A DNA stretch of 64,000 nt from Roseicyclus sp. Lineage in GTDB: Bacteria; Pseudomonadota; Alphaproteobacteria; Rhodobacterales; Rhodobacteraceae. Under the pieces are notes generated by a model that saw only the letters and a list, made by a program, of their open reading frames with translations, was not told where the DNA came from and did no database searches. The translations under genes were made by a program, and so were the position numbers. The stretch spans positions 1 through 64,000 of the forward strand of contig JAGYKZ010000001.1 of NCBI GenBank assembly GCA_018401385.1, in the 5' to 3' direction. Below, one piece after another: positions 39,459-49,567 of the stretch; within the stretch, counting starts at the first letter, position 1, and every line of letters starts with the position of its first letter.

Positions 39459-40772
39459 CTATAAAACATAGCGACTGAGATCGCTTTGTCCGGCCAATTC
39501 GGCCAGATAGGTTTCGACATATTTTGCATCCACGGTCACGCTTTCACCGCCGCGATCAGGGGCGGTAAAGCTTAACTCCTCAAAGACGCGCTCCAAAACG
39601 GTATACAGCCGCCGCGCACCGATGTTTTCGACTGATTTATTCACATCCGCTGCGATTTTGGCCAAGGCTCTTATCCCGTCATCAGTGAAATTTACGGTGA
39701 CGTTCTCAGTCGCCATCAAGGCCGTATATTGCCGCGTTAGCGCATTATCGGTTTCGGTCAAAATACGCGTGAAATCCGCTTCGGTCAGGGCTTGCAACTC
39801 GACCCGAATGGGAAGCCGCCCTTGCAATTCTGGCAACAGATCAGATGGTTTAGCGATATGAAACGCACCCGATGCGATAAACAGGATGTGGTCCGTTTTG
39901 ACGGCACCATGTTTGGTGGAGACAGTTGTGCCCTCAATCAACGGCAGCAAATCGCGCTGCACACCCTCGCGGCTGACATCTGCGCCGCGGGTTTCGGCAC
40001 GCGCTGCGACCTTGTCGATTTCATCGATGAACACGATACCATTCTGTTCAACGGCCTGAATGGCTTCCTTCGTGATGGTTTCTTGATCTAAAAGGTTATC
40101 TGCCTCCTCCGCGATCAAGATCTCGTAACTGGCGGCAACCGTCAGTTTCTTGCGGATTTTACGCCCGCCAAAGGCTTTGCCAAAAATATCGCCTAAACTC
40201 ATCCCGCCCCCCATTTGGCCCATATTGGGCTGACCTGGGATTTCAAACATGGCCATCGGATTGGTTTGGTCGGCGACTTCCAGCTCAATCACCGTGTGAT
40301 CCAATTCCCCACTTCGCAGCTTCTTACGAAACATCTCGCGGGTTTGGTCGCGGGCATCCGTGCCCGCCAAGGCCGTTATCACCCGATCTTCAGCGGCCTT
40401 GTGGGCCTTGGCGGTCACTTCTTCGCGCATATGATCGCGCACCATGATTTGCGCCGCATCCACCAAATCCCGAATGATCTGTTCCACATCGCGGCCGACA
40501 TAGCCCACCTCGGTAAACTTCGTGGCTTCCACCTTCAGAAAAGGCGCGCGGGCCAGTTTTGCCAAGCGGCGGCTGATTTCGGTCTTGCCCACCCCTGTTG
40601 GCCCGATCATCAGGATATTCTTTGGATATACCTCATCGCGCAAATCATCGCCAAGTTGCTTGCGCCGCCAGCGATTGCGCAAGGCGACAGCCACGGCGCG
40701 CTTGGCATCGGCTTGGCCGATGATGAAACGGTCCAATTCGGATACGATTTCACGCGGGGTCAGGTCGGTCAT
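39459..40772 (-). CDS. hslU: HslUV protease ATPase subunit HslU (ClpY)
   Basis: HslU is the AAA+ unfoldase that feeds HslV. The 437-residue product has [27 protein letters not shown], Walker [16 protein letters not shown], Walker [13 protein letters not shown], the sensor region [12 protein letters not shown] and the C-terminal peptide LSRYVL that docks into HslV. Its start overlaps the hslV stop by 4 bp. Both are downstream of crtC on the same strand. Confidence 0.97.
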   Translation of the reverse strand: MTDLTPREIVSELDRFIIGQADAKRAVAVALRNRWRRKQLGDDLRDEVYPKNILMIGPTGVGKTEISRRLAKLARAPFLKVEATKFTEVGYVGRDVEQIIRDLVDAAQIMVRDHMREEVTAKAHKAAEDRVITALAGTDARDQTREMFRKKLRSGELDHTVIELEVADQTNPMAMFEIPGQPNMGQMGGGMSLGDIFGKAFGGRKIRKKLTVAASYEILIAEEADNLLDQETITKEAIQAVEQNGIVFIDEIDKVAARAETRGADVSREGVQRDLLPLIEGTTVSTKHGAVKTDHILFIASGAFHIAKPSDLLPELQGRLPIRVELQALTEADFTRILTETDNALTRQYTALMATENVTVNFTDDGIRALAKIAADVNKSVENIGARRLYTVLERVFEELSFTAPDRGGESVTVDAKYVETYLAELAGQSDLSRYVL

Positions 40773-41323
40773 TTCGTAATCCGCTCCACCGTCAAATTTC
40801 CATTCGTATAGACACAGATCTCCGCGGCGATTTCCATGGCGCGGCGCGCGATGTCTTCGGCAGATTTATCGCTGTCGATCATGGCGCGGGCGGCGGCCAA
40901 AGCGTAGTTTCCACCAGACCCAATTGCGGCAATGCCATATTCAGGCTCCAAAACATCACCTGCACCTGTGATGACATAGACCTCGGCACCATCGGTGACG
41001 ATCAGCATGGCCTCCAACTTCTGAAGGTATTTATCGGTCCGCCAATCCTTGGCCAATTCGACACTCGCGCGCTGTAACTGGCCTGGGGTTGCCTCGAGCT
41101 TTGCTTCGAGCCGTTCGAGCAAGGCAAATGCATCGGCAGTGGATCCCGCAAAACCCGCCACCACCTCATAACCGCCGGGTGACAGGCGCCGCACCTTCCG
41201 CGCGCTTCCCTTGATCACGGTTTGGCCAAGGCTGACCTGCCCATCGCCCGCAACCACGACCTCATTGCCTTTGCGCACACCGATGATGGTTGTGCCATGC
41301 CAATCTGGAAAGCTGTTCGACAT
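40769..41323 (-). CDS. hslV: HslUV protease peptidase subunit HslV (ClpQ)
   Basis: HslV is a proteasome-type peptidase. The ~184-residue product starts [20 protein letters not shown]; removal of the propeptide at HG/TT exposes the catalytic threonine. The [38 protein letters not shown] and [14 protein letters not shown] blocks are conserved. The start given is the ATG closest to the propeptide; the frame is open upstream to 41347. Only 45 bp separate it from the crtC stop. Confidence 0.96.
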   Translation of the reverse strand: MSNSFPDWHGTTIIGVRKGNEVVVAGDGQVSLGQTVIKGSARKVRRLSPGGYEVVAGFAGSTADAFALLERLEAKLEATPGQLQRASVELAKDWRTDKYLQKLEAMLIVTDGAEVYVITGAGDVLEPEYGIAAIGSGGNYALAAARAMIDSDKSAEDIARRAMEIAAEICVYTNGNLTVERITK

Positions 41324-41368
41324 GATGACCCTTTCTTCTGCGCCCAATATGGAAGTGGCGCGGTCAGA

Positions 41369-42310
41369 TCACAACCATTGCTTTGGCCAATTTTTTCGGC
41401 GCGGCACGCGAACCGCCAGCAGAGGCATTAACCACGGCTTCCGAAAACGCTGCAAATCGAGGGATTCATGAACACCTGTCACCACTTCGCCGTCTATTTT
41501 TGTTTTGATCATTGCACGGTTATAGAAGGGCGCGTCCAGCATGGGCATCACCTCATGTGGGGCAAATCCATCATCGGCGCGGGTCTCGCGGCGCACACCC
41601 CAAAACGCCTTTTTGAAGCCCGCGCGCGGCGGGCTTTTCAGGCTCTGGGCCTGACCATCCGCATCAAAGGCAATCGCCGCCGACAATGTGCTGCCATCGC
41701 AGCGGGTGGCATCGTAAAAACAGCACGCCCCCGATTTGGTTGGAAAGCGGCCCCAAGTCCAATAATCGAAATCCTGCTCCAGCGCGCGGGTTCCGAAATT
41801 TGCATCAAAATAGCCGTGCCCCGACCATGACCATTCTGCCTTGTCGAGCCGCACATTGATATCTGCAACGGGTGCAAAGGGCCGCCAAACATGGGCGCCA
41901 TCCGCACAAAGCGGAAGCTCCACATCAGTGACTGCACGAGGCGTTAGGATCACTTTACCTGTGAGCCTGCCGCCATGGGGCGTGGTGCGTTCATCAATGG
42001 TGATGGTCAATGCCGTTCCATCCCAATGCAGCGCACTTGGGCCGATTTTCATATGGCTTTCTGATAGGTCCAATGCATCGCGCCCACGGTCTGTCATCGT
42101 CCACCGCCCACCTTTGCCATATGTGACCACATTGAGACAGCAATGGTTTTCTGGGTCTTTGCGACCTGACCAGCGATACCAAGGCGAAAATACAGAACCA
42201 ATGAAAGCAATGATGGAAATGGCCTTGGTGCCATCCGCGCTTATGCCGTCAACATACCACCAGGCGTAGCCATTGGGCGGAACGGCGAGGTTGAAACAAG
42301 GTCCGCCAAT
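41369..42310 (-). CDS. crtC: Carotenoid 1,2-hydratase (hydroxyneurosporene synthase); start unresolved
   Basis: CrtC hydrates the 1,2 double bond of neurosporene or lycopene in spheroidene synthesis. Conserved blocks are NGYAWWYVDGISADGTKAISIIAFIGSVFSPWYRWSGRxxP, WTMTDRGR, WSGHGYFDANFGTRALEQDFDYWTWGRF and the C-terminal LDAPFYNRAMIKTKIDGE. No in-frame ATG or GTG sits at a sensible place near the N-terminus; the upper limit given is approximate and overlaps crtD by about 70 bp. A rare start codon or a small indel in the crtD/crtC overlap are both possible. Confidence 0.85.
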   Translation of the reverse strand: MGGPCFNLAVPPNGYAWWYVDGISADGTKAISIIAFIGSVFSPWYRWSGRKDPENHCCLNVVTYGKGGRWTMTDRGRDALDLSESHMKIGPSALHWDGTALTITIDERTTPHGGRLTGKVILTPRAVTDVELPLCADGAHVWRPFAPVADINVRLDKAEWSWSGHGYFDANFGTRALEQDFDYWTWGRFPTKSGACCFYDATRCDGSTLSAAIAFDADGQAQSLKSPPRAGFKKAFWGVRRETRADDGFAPHEVMPMLDAPFYNRAMIKTKIDGEVVTGVHESLDLQRFRKPWLMPLLAVRVPRRKNWPKQWL

Positions 42311-43785
42311 ATCGCCGCGGCCGCGTGCTGTCCGGAGAGGCAGGCCATGGGGATCCCCGCCCCCGGATGCGTGCCTCCCCCCGCCAGATAGAGACCCTTC
42401 AGTGCGGTGCGCGCACGCGGCCGTTTCAGCCCTGCTGTCAGACCATGTGGGCTCCGCCCGTAAAGGGATCCGAGCGAGGCTGGAAAGATGTGGGCGAAGT
42501 CCATCGGGCTTGTCAGTGCCGCGTCTGGAATCGGATCGTGAAATCTGAGACCCCGCGCGGCCAAGGTCTGGAACGTCAGATCGCGACATAAGGCGACCTC
42601 CCTTTTGCTTTCGGCGCGGCTTGGCGCGCTGTTCATTATGATTTCGAAACGCTGCACCTCATCAGGCGCTGCGCCTGCATCTTGCGCGCAAACATAGAGT
42701 GTCGGATCACACGGCATTTGGCCTGATGCAATGGGATCAAATTCGGTTCGCGGATCAGCGCCGAAGAATACATTGTGATGCGACAGATCCCGCCCTGATA
42801 CGCGCGATGCGAAGGACCACACATGGGCGGACAGGCTGCGCGGCTCAACCTGTTCGCGCGGCACAATCCTGGTCAGCTCAGATCCCAAAAGACCTAGATG
42901 AATGGCACGGGGATCGCCATTGAACAGCACCACATCCGCGGCACAGATCTCCCCTGAGGACAGTGTCACGTTACACACATGACCCTGTTCTTGACCAAGC
43001 CGTTCGACCGAAGTGTTCAAGACAAAGCGAATGCCTAAATCCTCACCGAGAGTTTGCATTGCGCGGGCCAGATGATGCACCCCGCCCTCAACGCGCCACA
43101 CGCCTGCCGCTTCGGATGCCCAGATCAGCGACAAAAGCGCGGGGCTGAGAAAGGGGTTTCCTCCGATATATGTGGAATACCGACCAAACAGTTGCGCCAA
43201 GCGCGGATCGCTGAATCGCTTTGCCAAGGATTGCGCAAGGTTTTGATGGGGCGCCATGGTGCGTAAAATATGTGGGGATCTTAAAACGGTCAGGGTTAGA
43301 TCCATCTGGCGTGGATCTGAGTTGTGGATCATCGGCCCTTCAAACGCTTTGAACAAAGCCGCGCTGTCCCGATGGAAGGCCAAGAAATCAGACCGCGCTT
43401 TTGCGTCAGAAAACTGCGCAATGGCCGCAGCAGAGGCCTCGATGTCATCATAAAGATCAAGGGTGCTTCCATCTGGCCAGAAATGTCGCGCAAGCGTCTT
43501 TAGGCGGGTGAGGCGGACATGATCTTCTAGTTTATGACCAAGATCGGCAAAAAGCTTTTCAAAGACGGGGCGCATGGTGACCACCGTTGGGCCTGCGTCC
43601 ACAGGACCAGCGGCGCTTGGCACGGTCCGCATTTTGCCGCCAACGGTGGCCTGTGTCTCGACAACCGTGACCGAACAGCCAGCATGGGCCAGACGCAACG
43701 CAGCGGTCAGACCACCCATGCCAGCGCCGATGATCACCGCTTTGGGCCTGTGGGATCTATGAATGGCAGTCACGCGGTTGGGCAT
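42241..43785 (-). CDS. crtD: 1-hydroxycarotenoid 3,4-desaturase (methoxyneurosporene dehydrogenase)
   Basis: CrtD introduces the 3,4 double bond in the spheroidene pathway. The 514-residue flavoprotein begins with a dinucleotide fold, VIIGAGMGGLTAALRLAHAG, followed by GGKMRTVPSAAGPVDAGPTV, and ends with GLYLAGGGTHPGAGIPMACLSG, the bacterial phytoene-desaturase signature. Its CrtI paralogue is less likely because the gene overlaps crtC, as in other Rhodobacteraceae. Two PpsR palindromes lie just upstream and are shared with crtE. Confidence 0.93.
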   Translation of the reverse strand: MPNRVTAIHRSHRPKAVIIGAGMGGLTAALRLAHAGCSVTVVETQATVGGKMRTVPSAAGPVDAGPTVVTMRPVFEKLFADLGHKLEDHVRLTRLKTLARHFWPDGSTLDLYDDIEASAAAIAQFSDAKARSDFLAFHRDSAALFKAFEGPMIHNSDPRQMDLTLTVLRSPHILRTMAPHQNLAQSLAKRFSDPRLAQLFGRYSTYIGGNPFLSPALLSLIWASEAAGVWRVEGGVHHLARAMQTLGEDLGIRFVLNTSVERLGQEQGHVCNVTLSSGEICAADVVLFNGDPRAIHLGLLGSELTRIVPREQVEPRSLSAHVWSFASRVSGRDLSHHNVFFGADPRTEFDPIASGQMPCDPTLYVCAQDAGAAPDEVQRFEIIMNSAPSRAESKREVALCRDLTFQTLAARGLRFHDPIPDAALTSPMDFAHIFPASLGSLYGRSPHGLTAGLKRPRARTALKGLYLAGGGTHPGAGIPMACLSGQHAAAAILADLVSTSPFRPMATPGGMLTA

Positions 43786-43801
43786 CTCTTTTCCAGCAAT
43801 A

Positions 43802-43850
43802 TGTCAGATATTGTTGACATATTCCCGCAAACTGTCCAGTCTAATTTACA
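43802..43850. promoter_or_regulatory. Two PpsR/CrtJ operator palindromes between crtD and crtE
   Basis: TGTCAGATATTGTTGACA (43802-43819) and TGTCCAGTCTAATTTACA (43833-43850) both fit TGT-N12-ACA exactly. They are spaced 13 bp apart in the 111-bp gap between divergent crtD and crtE. Paired sites of this kind bind PpsR/CrtJ cooperatively in Rhodobacter, so both carotenoid operons should be repressed aerobically. A TTGACA-like -35 overlaps the end of the first site. Confidence 0.88.
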
Positions 43851-43896
43851 TATGCACAGGATCTTCTGTGCGAACATTGATGAAGGCCGTGTGACC

Positions 43897-44768
43897 ATGT
43901 CCCTGTCTGCCCGCATAGAATCGGCAATTTCTGCATCCTTGTCCCTCGCAATGCGAGAGCCTGCACCGCGAAAATTGGCGCAGGCTTTGGATCATGCCGT
44001 CAAGCCAGGCGGTGCGCGCATCCGGCCTACGATCTCGCTTTCTGTGGCGAAGGCCTGTGGCGATGATAAGCCGATTCTTTCTGATGCAGCGGCCGTCGCG
44101 ATTGAGCTGATCCATTGCGCAAGCCTCGTGCATGATGATCTGCCTTGCTTTGACAATGCTGATCTGCGGCGGGGCAAACCAACGGTTCATGTCGCCTATT
44201 CGCAGCCCATCGCGGTTTTGGCGGGAGATACACTTATTGTTTTGGCGTTTGAAGTTCTGGCCCATGCGGCGGAAGCGGACCCCAAACGCGCGGTGCAGAT
44301 GATTAAAATTCTGAGCCAAGCCACAGGGATGCCCAATGGCATATGCGCAGGGCAGGGTTGGGAAAGCGAAGATAAAATTGATCTCTCAGCGTATCACCGC
44401 TCCAAAACAGGTGCGTTGTTTGTGGCGGCGACACAGATGGGCGCGGCCGCCGCAGGGGAGGATCCTGACAGCTGGACCGAGCTTGGCGCGCGTATTGGTG
44501 AAGCGTTTCAGGTTGCCGATGATCTACGCGATGCGCTTTATGATGAAAAAACCTTGGGCAAACCTGTGGGGCAGGATGATCTAAACGGCCGTCCCAATGC
44601 AGTGTCCCAATTGGGGGTGCGCGGTGCGGTGTCGCGGCTTGAAAATATTCTATCGGGTGCCATTTCTTCGATTCCCTCTTGTGCGGGGAGGCCGCGCTGT
44701 GCGATTTGGTGCGCGTTTATGCCGAGCGTTTGACCCCCGTTTTGCCCGCACATCATGCGGCGGAATAA
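43897..44768 (+). CDS. crtE: Geranylgeranyl diphosphate synthase (one frameshift near 3' end)
   Basis: CrtE makes geranylgeranyl diphosphate for carotenoids and for the bacteriochlorophyll tail. The first aspartate-rich motif is LVHDDLPCFDNADLRRG and the second is QVADDLRDALYDEKT; GGARIRPTISL is the substrate block. The open frame ends early at 44733, but a one-base loss near 44688 restores the normal C-terminus (EAALCDLVRVYAERLTP to 44768), three bases before crtF. I used ATG 43897 with GAAGG upstream; codons before it are non-conserved promoter DNA. Confidence 0.92.
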
Positions 44769-44771
44769 GTG

Positions 44772-45923
44772 ATGGCGGCGCTATCCCCCAGTGATGATCC
44801 GCGCTCCACGCTCTTGGACCGTTGGCGCGACCGCTATCTAGGGATTATCGCATCGCCGCGCTTTCAGAAATGGGCCGCACGCGTGCCGCTGATCCGCATG
44901 GCTGCGCGGCGCGATGGCGAACGTCTGTTCGATCTGGTTGCGGGATTCACCTATAGCCAAGTGCTACAGGCCTTTGTGGCGCTTGATTTGTCGCGCCATC
45001 TGCGCGCGCGCCCTGCAACGCCCCATGAATTGGCCGCACGTCTTTGCGTGCCAGAACGGCATATGCGTGTATTGTGCCAAGCTGCGGCAAGTTTGGGTCT
45101 TTTGCATCGCCGCCGCGATGGGCGCTATGCTTTGGCCCGATTGGGTGCGGCGCTTGAAGGTGTTGGTGGTCTGCAAGATATGATCCTGCACCACGAGATC
45201 CTTTACCGCGATCTGAGCGCGGCGGCGCAATTCTTTCGTGGCGAAACGGATCCAGAGTTGGCGCGGTTCTGGCCCTATGTGTTTGGGGCCGCTGCGGTAG
45301 ACGCGCCAGAAATCGCGGCGCGCTATTCTCACCTGATGTCGGAAACCCAGCGTTTGGTGTCGGACGAGATTTTGGCCAGTCTTGATTTCTCTCAAGCGCG
45401 CCATGTGATGGATATTGGCGGGGGTGCAGGTGTGTTTTTGACTGCTTGTGCGGCGGCTTATCCCAATCTGTCCCTCACACTTTTTGATTTGCCCCAGGTG
45501 GCTCCGCTTGCCGCCGCGCGGTTTGCCAAAGCAGGGATTTCTGAACGTGCGCAAATCGAATCTGGCAGTTTTCGGGACCAACCGCTTCCACGCGGCGCAG
45601 ATCTGATCACCCTGATCCGGGTTTTATATGATCACGAAGATCAAACGGTTCTTCGGCTGTTACAATCGGTGCATGAGGTTTTGCCCGAAGGCGGCAAGAT
45701 TGTGATTGCCGAGCCGATGTCGGGTGGGGATACGCCAGATCGCAGTTCTGATGCCTATTTTGCGCTCTACTGTTTGGCCATGGGCACGGGAACGGTGCGC
45801 AGCGCTGCTGAGATCAGCGGGATTATGAAAACGGCGGGATTCGACAAGGTTTCCATCGTGAAAACCAACCGCCCATTTGTCGCGCGGATCGTTACAGCTG
45901 AAAAGACTGTCAACAAAAACTGA
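44772..45923 (+). CDS. crtF: Demethylspheroidene O-methyltransferase
   Basis: CrtF methylates the 1-hydroxyl of the carotenoid in spheroidene synthesis using SAM. The ~383-residue product has an N-terminal dimerisation helix-turn-helix-like region (GFTYSQVLQAFVALDLSRHL) and the SAM site VMDIGGGAGVFLTAC, then LFDLPQVAPLA and the GADLITLIRVLYDHED catalytic region. It starts three bases after the corrected crtE stop; a GTG at 44769 is an alternative start. The last codons overlap the first PpsR site upstream of bchC. Confidence 0.94.
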   Translation: MAALSPSDDPRSTLLDRWRDRYLGIIASPRFQKWAARVPLIRMAARRDGERLFDLVAGFTYSQVLQAFVALDLSRHLRARPATPHELAARLCVPERHMRVLCQAAASLGLLHRRRDGRYALARLGAALEGVGGLQDMILHHEILYRDLSAAAQFFRGETDPELARFWPYVFGAAAVDAPEIAARYSHLMSETQRLVSDEILASLDFSQARHVMDIGGGAGVFLTACAAAYPNLSLTLFDLPQVAPLAAARFAKAGISERAQIESGSFRDQPLPRGADLITLIRVLYDHEDQTVLRLLQSVHEVLPEGGKIVIAEPMSGGDTPDRSSDAYFALYCLAMGTGTVRSAAEISGIMKTAGFDKVSIVKTNRPFVARIVTAEKTVNKN

Positions 45924-45984
45924 CAATCTTTTTTGCAAACTGTCCATTTTAATTGACATACTGTGTTGTAATATTAAACTGACA
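45908..45984. promoter_or_regulatory. Three PpsR/CrtJ operator palindromes upstream of bchC
   Basis: Three exact TGT-N12-ACA palindromes occur in 77 bp: TGTCAACAAAAACTGACA (45908-45925), TGTCCATTTTAATTGACA (45941-45958) and TGTAATATTAAACTGACA (45967-45984). The first covers the end of crtF. The region is AT-rich against a GC-rich background and lies 71 bp before the bchC GTG. It should control bchCXYZ and, by read-through, the puf operon. Confidence 0.9.
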
Positions 45985-46054
45985 CATGAAGCGCAGAGGA
46001 TTCCTGTTGCCACAAAACTGGCAATTTGGGCCTCAAGAAAAAGGAAGTGCAAAC

Positions 46055-46990
46055 GTGCACGCAACCGCAGTCATACTCGAAGGGCCAAAGAAAATAGGCC
46101 TCAGACAGGTCAGCCTCACCGCGCCGAGCGCGGAAGATGTGGTTGTGCGTGTGCGCTATTCTGGCATTTCAACCGGCACTGAAAAACTCTTCTGGTCAGG
46201 CCAGATGCCCCCGTTTCCAGGCATGGGTTACCCCTTGGTCCCTGGATATGAGTCGGCCGGTGAGGTGATTTCAGCGCCCAAGAACGGCGAATTTTCGGTG
46301 GGTGATCACATTTTCGTCCCAGGTGCGAATTGCTACGGTGATCTGCGTGGCTTGTTTGGTGGCGCGTCTTCGATGTTGATCACGTCCCCTGATCGCGCGG
46401 TTCGGATTGATCCAAATATCGGTGCGGAAGGGGCGCTCTTGGCGCTTGCGGCCACAGCTTATCACGCTTTGGCAGGGCATGATTTACCTGATCTGATCGT
46501 TGGACATGGTGTGTTTGGGCGGCTTTTGGCGCGTTTGACTTTGGCGCTTGGCGGTCCCGCTCCCACCGTTTGGGAGGTGAACCCCGCCCGTATCACGGGT
46601 GCAGATGGCTATAGGGTCTCCAACGCTGATGAAGATCCGCGGCGCGATTATCGCTGCATTTATGATGCCTCAGGCGTAGCCGCAATTTTGGACACGATGA
46701 TCGCGCGCCTCGCGCGCGGCGGTGAGATTGTTCTCGCAGGATTCTATCCTGATGATCTGAAATTTGCATTTCCACCCGCTTTCATGCGCGAGGCGCGTTT
46801 GCGTATCGCTGCTGAATGGACGCGCGATGATTTGGTCGCCACACGGGATTTGATTGATGCGGGTCGGTTAAGCCTGAGCGGGCTGATCACACATCAAAAG
46901 CCCGCAACCGAGGCCGAAGCGGCCTATCCTCTCGCCTTCGAGGATGGGTCTTGTCTGAAAATGATTCTCAATTGGGAGACTGCCACATGA
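46055..46990 (+). CDS. bchC: 3-hydroxyethyl bacteriochlorophyllide a dehydrogenase
   Basis: BchC oxidises the 3-hydroxyethyl group to acetyl in bacteriochlorophyll a synthesis. The ~311-residue product is a zinc-alcohol-dehydrogenase relative with [37 protein letters not shown]. The start is a GTG at 46055 with AGGAAG ~8 bases upstream; an in-frame ATG at 45986 lies inside the promoter region and is less likely. It overlaps bchX as ATGA. Confidence 0.94.
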   Translation: MHATAVILEGPKKIGLRQVSLTAPSAEDVVVRVRYSGISTGTEKLFWSGQMPPFPGMGYPLVPGYESAGEVISAPKNGEFSVGDHIFVPGANCYGDLRGLFGGASSMLITSPDRAVRIDPNIGAEGALLALAATAYHALAGHDLPDLIVGHGVFGRLLARLTLALGGPAPTVWEVNPARITGADGYRVSNADEDPRRDYRCIYDASGVAAILDTMIARLARGGEIVLAGFYPDDLKFAFPPAFMREARLRIAAEWTRDDLVATRDLIDAGRLSLSGLITHQKPATEAEAAYPLAFEDGSCLKMILNWETAT

Positions 46991-47996
46991 CCCTTGATGT
47001 CCCAAATCTCAAGGATTTCGATGCACGCCTCCGCGAAGAGGCGCAGCAAGAACCAAATCTCGAAGTGCCGGGCACACCGACCAAGAAAACCCAAATTATT
47101 GCGATCTATGGCAAGGTGGAATCGACAAAGCTTCACGCTGGCCAATCTCAGCCATATCATGGCCGAACAGGGCAAACGTGTTCTCCTGATTGGATGTGAT
47201 CCAAAATCGGCACGACCAGCCTGCTGTTCGGTGGCAAGGCTTGTCCACGATCATTTGAAACCTCGACCAAAGAAATTGGCGGGCGAGGAAGTGAAAATCG
47301 GCGATGTCTGCTTTAAGCGCGGCGGTGTCTACGCGATGGGCTTGGCGGGCCAGAAGTGGGTCGCGGCTGTGGTGGTCGCGGGATCATTCATGGGTTTGAG
47401 CTGCTTGAGAAGCTTGGGTTCCATGATTGGGATTTTGACTACGTCTTGCTGGATTTCTTGGGCGATGTGGTTTGTGGCGGATTTGGTCTGCCCATCGCGC
47501 GTGACATGGCGCAGAAGGTGATTCTTGTCGGATCAAACGATCTGCAATCGCTCTATGTGGCCAATAATGTCTGCTCGGCGGTGGAATATTTCCGCAAAAT
47601 GGGCGGCAATGTGGGTGTTGCGGGCTTGGTCATCAACAAAGATGATGGCACGGGCGAGGCGCAGGCCTTTGCCGTGCGGTGAAGATCCCTGTTTTGGCCG
47701 CAATCCCCGCCGATGATGATCTGCGCAAGAAATCCGCGAATTACCAAATCGTGGGCACATCCCAAAGCCAGTGGGGCGCTCTTTGCCGCCTTGGGCGAGA
47801 ATGTGGGCGATGCGCCGCCATTGCGGCCAGCGGCCCTGACCCAAGATGAATTGATTGGCCTGTTCGATGGCAAGGATACGGGCGCAGGTATCGTCCTTGA
47901 GCCTGCAACCGAGGCCGATATGCGCAGCAAGAATGCCGCGCCAGCATCCTTGAAGTTATTTATGACGAGTGTGAGGAACAATGTCTGATGAAGTGA
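46987..47996 (+). CDS. bchX: Chlorophyllide reductase iron-protein subunit BchX (multiple indels)
   Basis: BchX is the nitrogenase-like 4Fe-4S ATPase that feeds electrons to BchYZ for C7=C8 reduction of chlorophyllide a. The N-terminus [18 protein letters not shown] is clean, but at IIAIYGK the P-loop breaks: the DNA shows AAGGTGG where AAGGGCGGA is expected. Further shifts occur near 47200, 47260, 47350, 47682 and 47760. Readable pieces include [16 protein letters not shown], the cluster cysteines in [16 protein letters not shown] and [23 protein letters not shown]. The final frame reads YDECEEQC. It is either sequence error or a damaged gene, and both subunit partners are otherwise intact. 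Confidence 0.85.
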
Positions 47997-49567
47997 GATA
48001 TGATGCCGCCGATGAGGCCAGGTGAACCTCGGGCGCAATCGCGCTGATGCATCGGCTGCTTCGGATGGGCAAACCCCGCCGGAATTGATTGGGGCGGGGC
48101 GCGAATATCACGCGGGCGCGGCCGGGTGGGAAGGCCGCTGCGGCGTATGGCGGGCCGTCAAATCATGGACCAATAATGCGCGATTACCCGCAAGGGCCGC
48201 ATGACAAGCCGCAAAGTATGTGCCCCGCTTTTGGAAGCTTGCGCGTGGGTTTACGGATGCGCCGCGTGGCCTCGGTTTTGTCTGGCTCTGCCTGCTGTGT
48301 TTATGGTCTCAGCTTTGTCAGCCATTTTTATGGCGCGCGCCGCTCGGTCGGCTACGTGCCTTTCAACTCGGAAAGTTTGGTTACGGGCAAGCTATTCGAG
48401 GATATTCGGGATGCTGTCCACGAGATGGCAGATCCCGCGCGCTATGATGCGATTGTGGTGACCAATCTTTGCGTTCCGACCGCCTCTGGTGTTCCTTTGC
48501 GGCTTTTGCCACAGGAGATCAACGGCGTTCGGATCGTGGGCATTGATGTGCCAGGATTTGGAATTCCCACCCATGCCGAAGCCAAAGATGTGCTTGCTGG
48601 CGCCATGTTGAATTATGCCCGTAAAGAGGTGGAGGCTGGCCCCGTCCAAGCCCCTGTTTCGGGCAAATCAGATCGCCCGACAGTGACCCTGTTGGGCGAA
48701 ATGTTCCCAGCTGATCCCATTGGGATTGGTGGGATGCTCGCGCCGCTCGGTCTGGCGGCAGGTCCGGTCGTTCCCTGCCGTGAGTGGCGCGAGCTCTATT
48801 CTGCCTTGGATAGCGAAGTGGTCGCGGCGATCCACCCGTTTTACACATCCGCTATTCGGGAATTCCAGGCCGCAGGCCGCACAATCATCGGCAGTGGTCC
48901 CGTTGGATATGACGGCACAGCCGCATGGCTATCGGCGATTGGCGCGGCCTATGGGGTTGCGGCGGATCAGATTGCTGCTGCCCAAAACGCCTTTTTGCCA
49001 GCGATTAAGGGCGCGCTTGCCGCCCAAAAGATCAATGGCACGATTACCTTGTCAGGCTATGAAGGGTCCGAGCTGTTGGTCGCGCGCCTGTTGATCGAAA
49101 GCGGTGCGGATGTGCCTTATGTCGGCACGGCTTGTCCAAAAACGCAGTGGTCGGAGCCTGATTTGGAATGGCTGACGGCCAAGGGCGTTAAGGTTAAATT
49201 CCGTGCAAGCCTCGAAGATGATTGCGCTGCGATGGAGGCGATTAAGCCTGATCTTGCCATCGGCACGACCCCCGTTGTGCAAAAAGGCAAGGAGCTTGGC
49301 ATCCCCAGCCTCTATTTCACCAATTTGATTTCCGCCCGCCCCCTGATGGGGCCAGCGGGCGCTGGATCCTTGGCCGAGGTCGTGAATGCGGCCATGTCCA
49401 ACAAAGATCGCATGGATCAGATGCGGAGCTTTTTTGAAGGGGTTGGCCACGCAGATACCGCAGGCATCTGGGAAGGCAGCCCGAATCAGCGCCCAGATTT
49501 CCGGGAGGTTCACCAGAAGAAACTCGACAAAGCGGCCCGCGCCGCCAAAGCGCAGGAGATGATCTGA
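47981..49567 (+). CDS. bchY: Chlorophyllide reductase subunit BchY (indels at 5' end)
   Basis: BchY forms the catalytic NifD/NifK-like heterotetramer with BchZ. From about 48110 the frame is clean to the stop: [74 protein letters not shown]. The first ~130 bp ([13 protein letters not shown], then [10 protein letters not shown], then [13 protein letters not shown]) are spread over three frames, with shifts near 48020 and 48095. The ATG at 47981 overlaps the end of bchX and fits the family N-terminus. The stop overlaps bchZ as TGATG. Confidence 0.9.
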
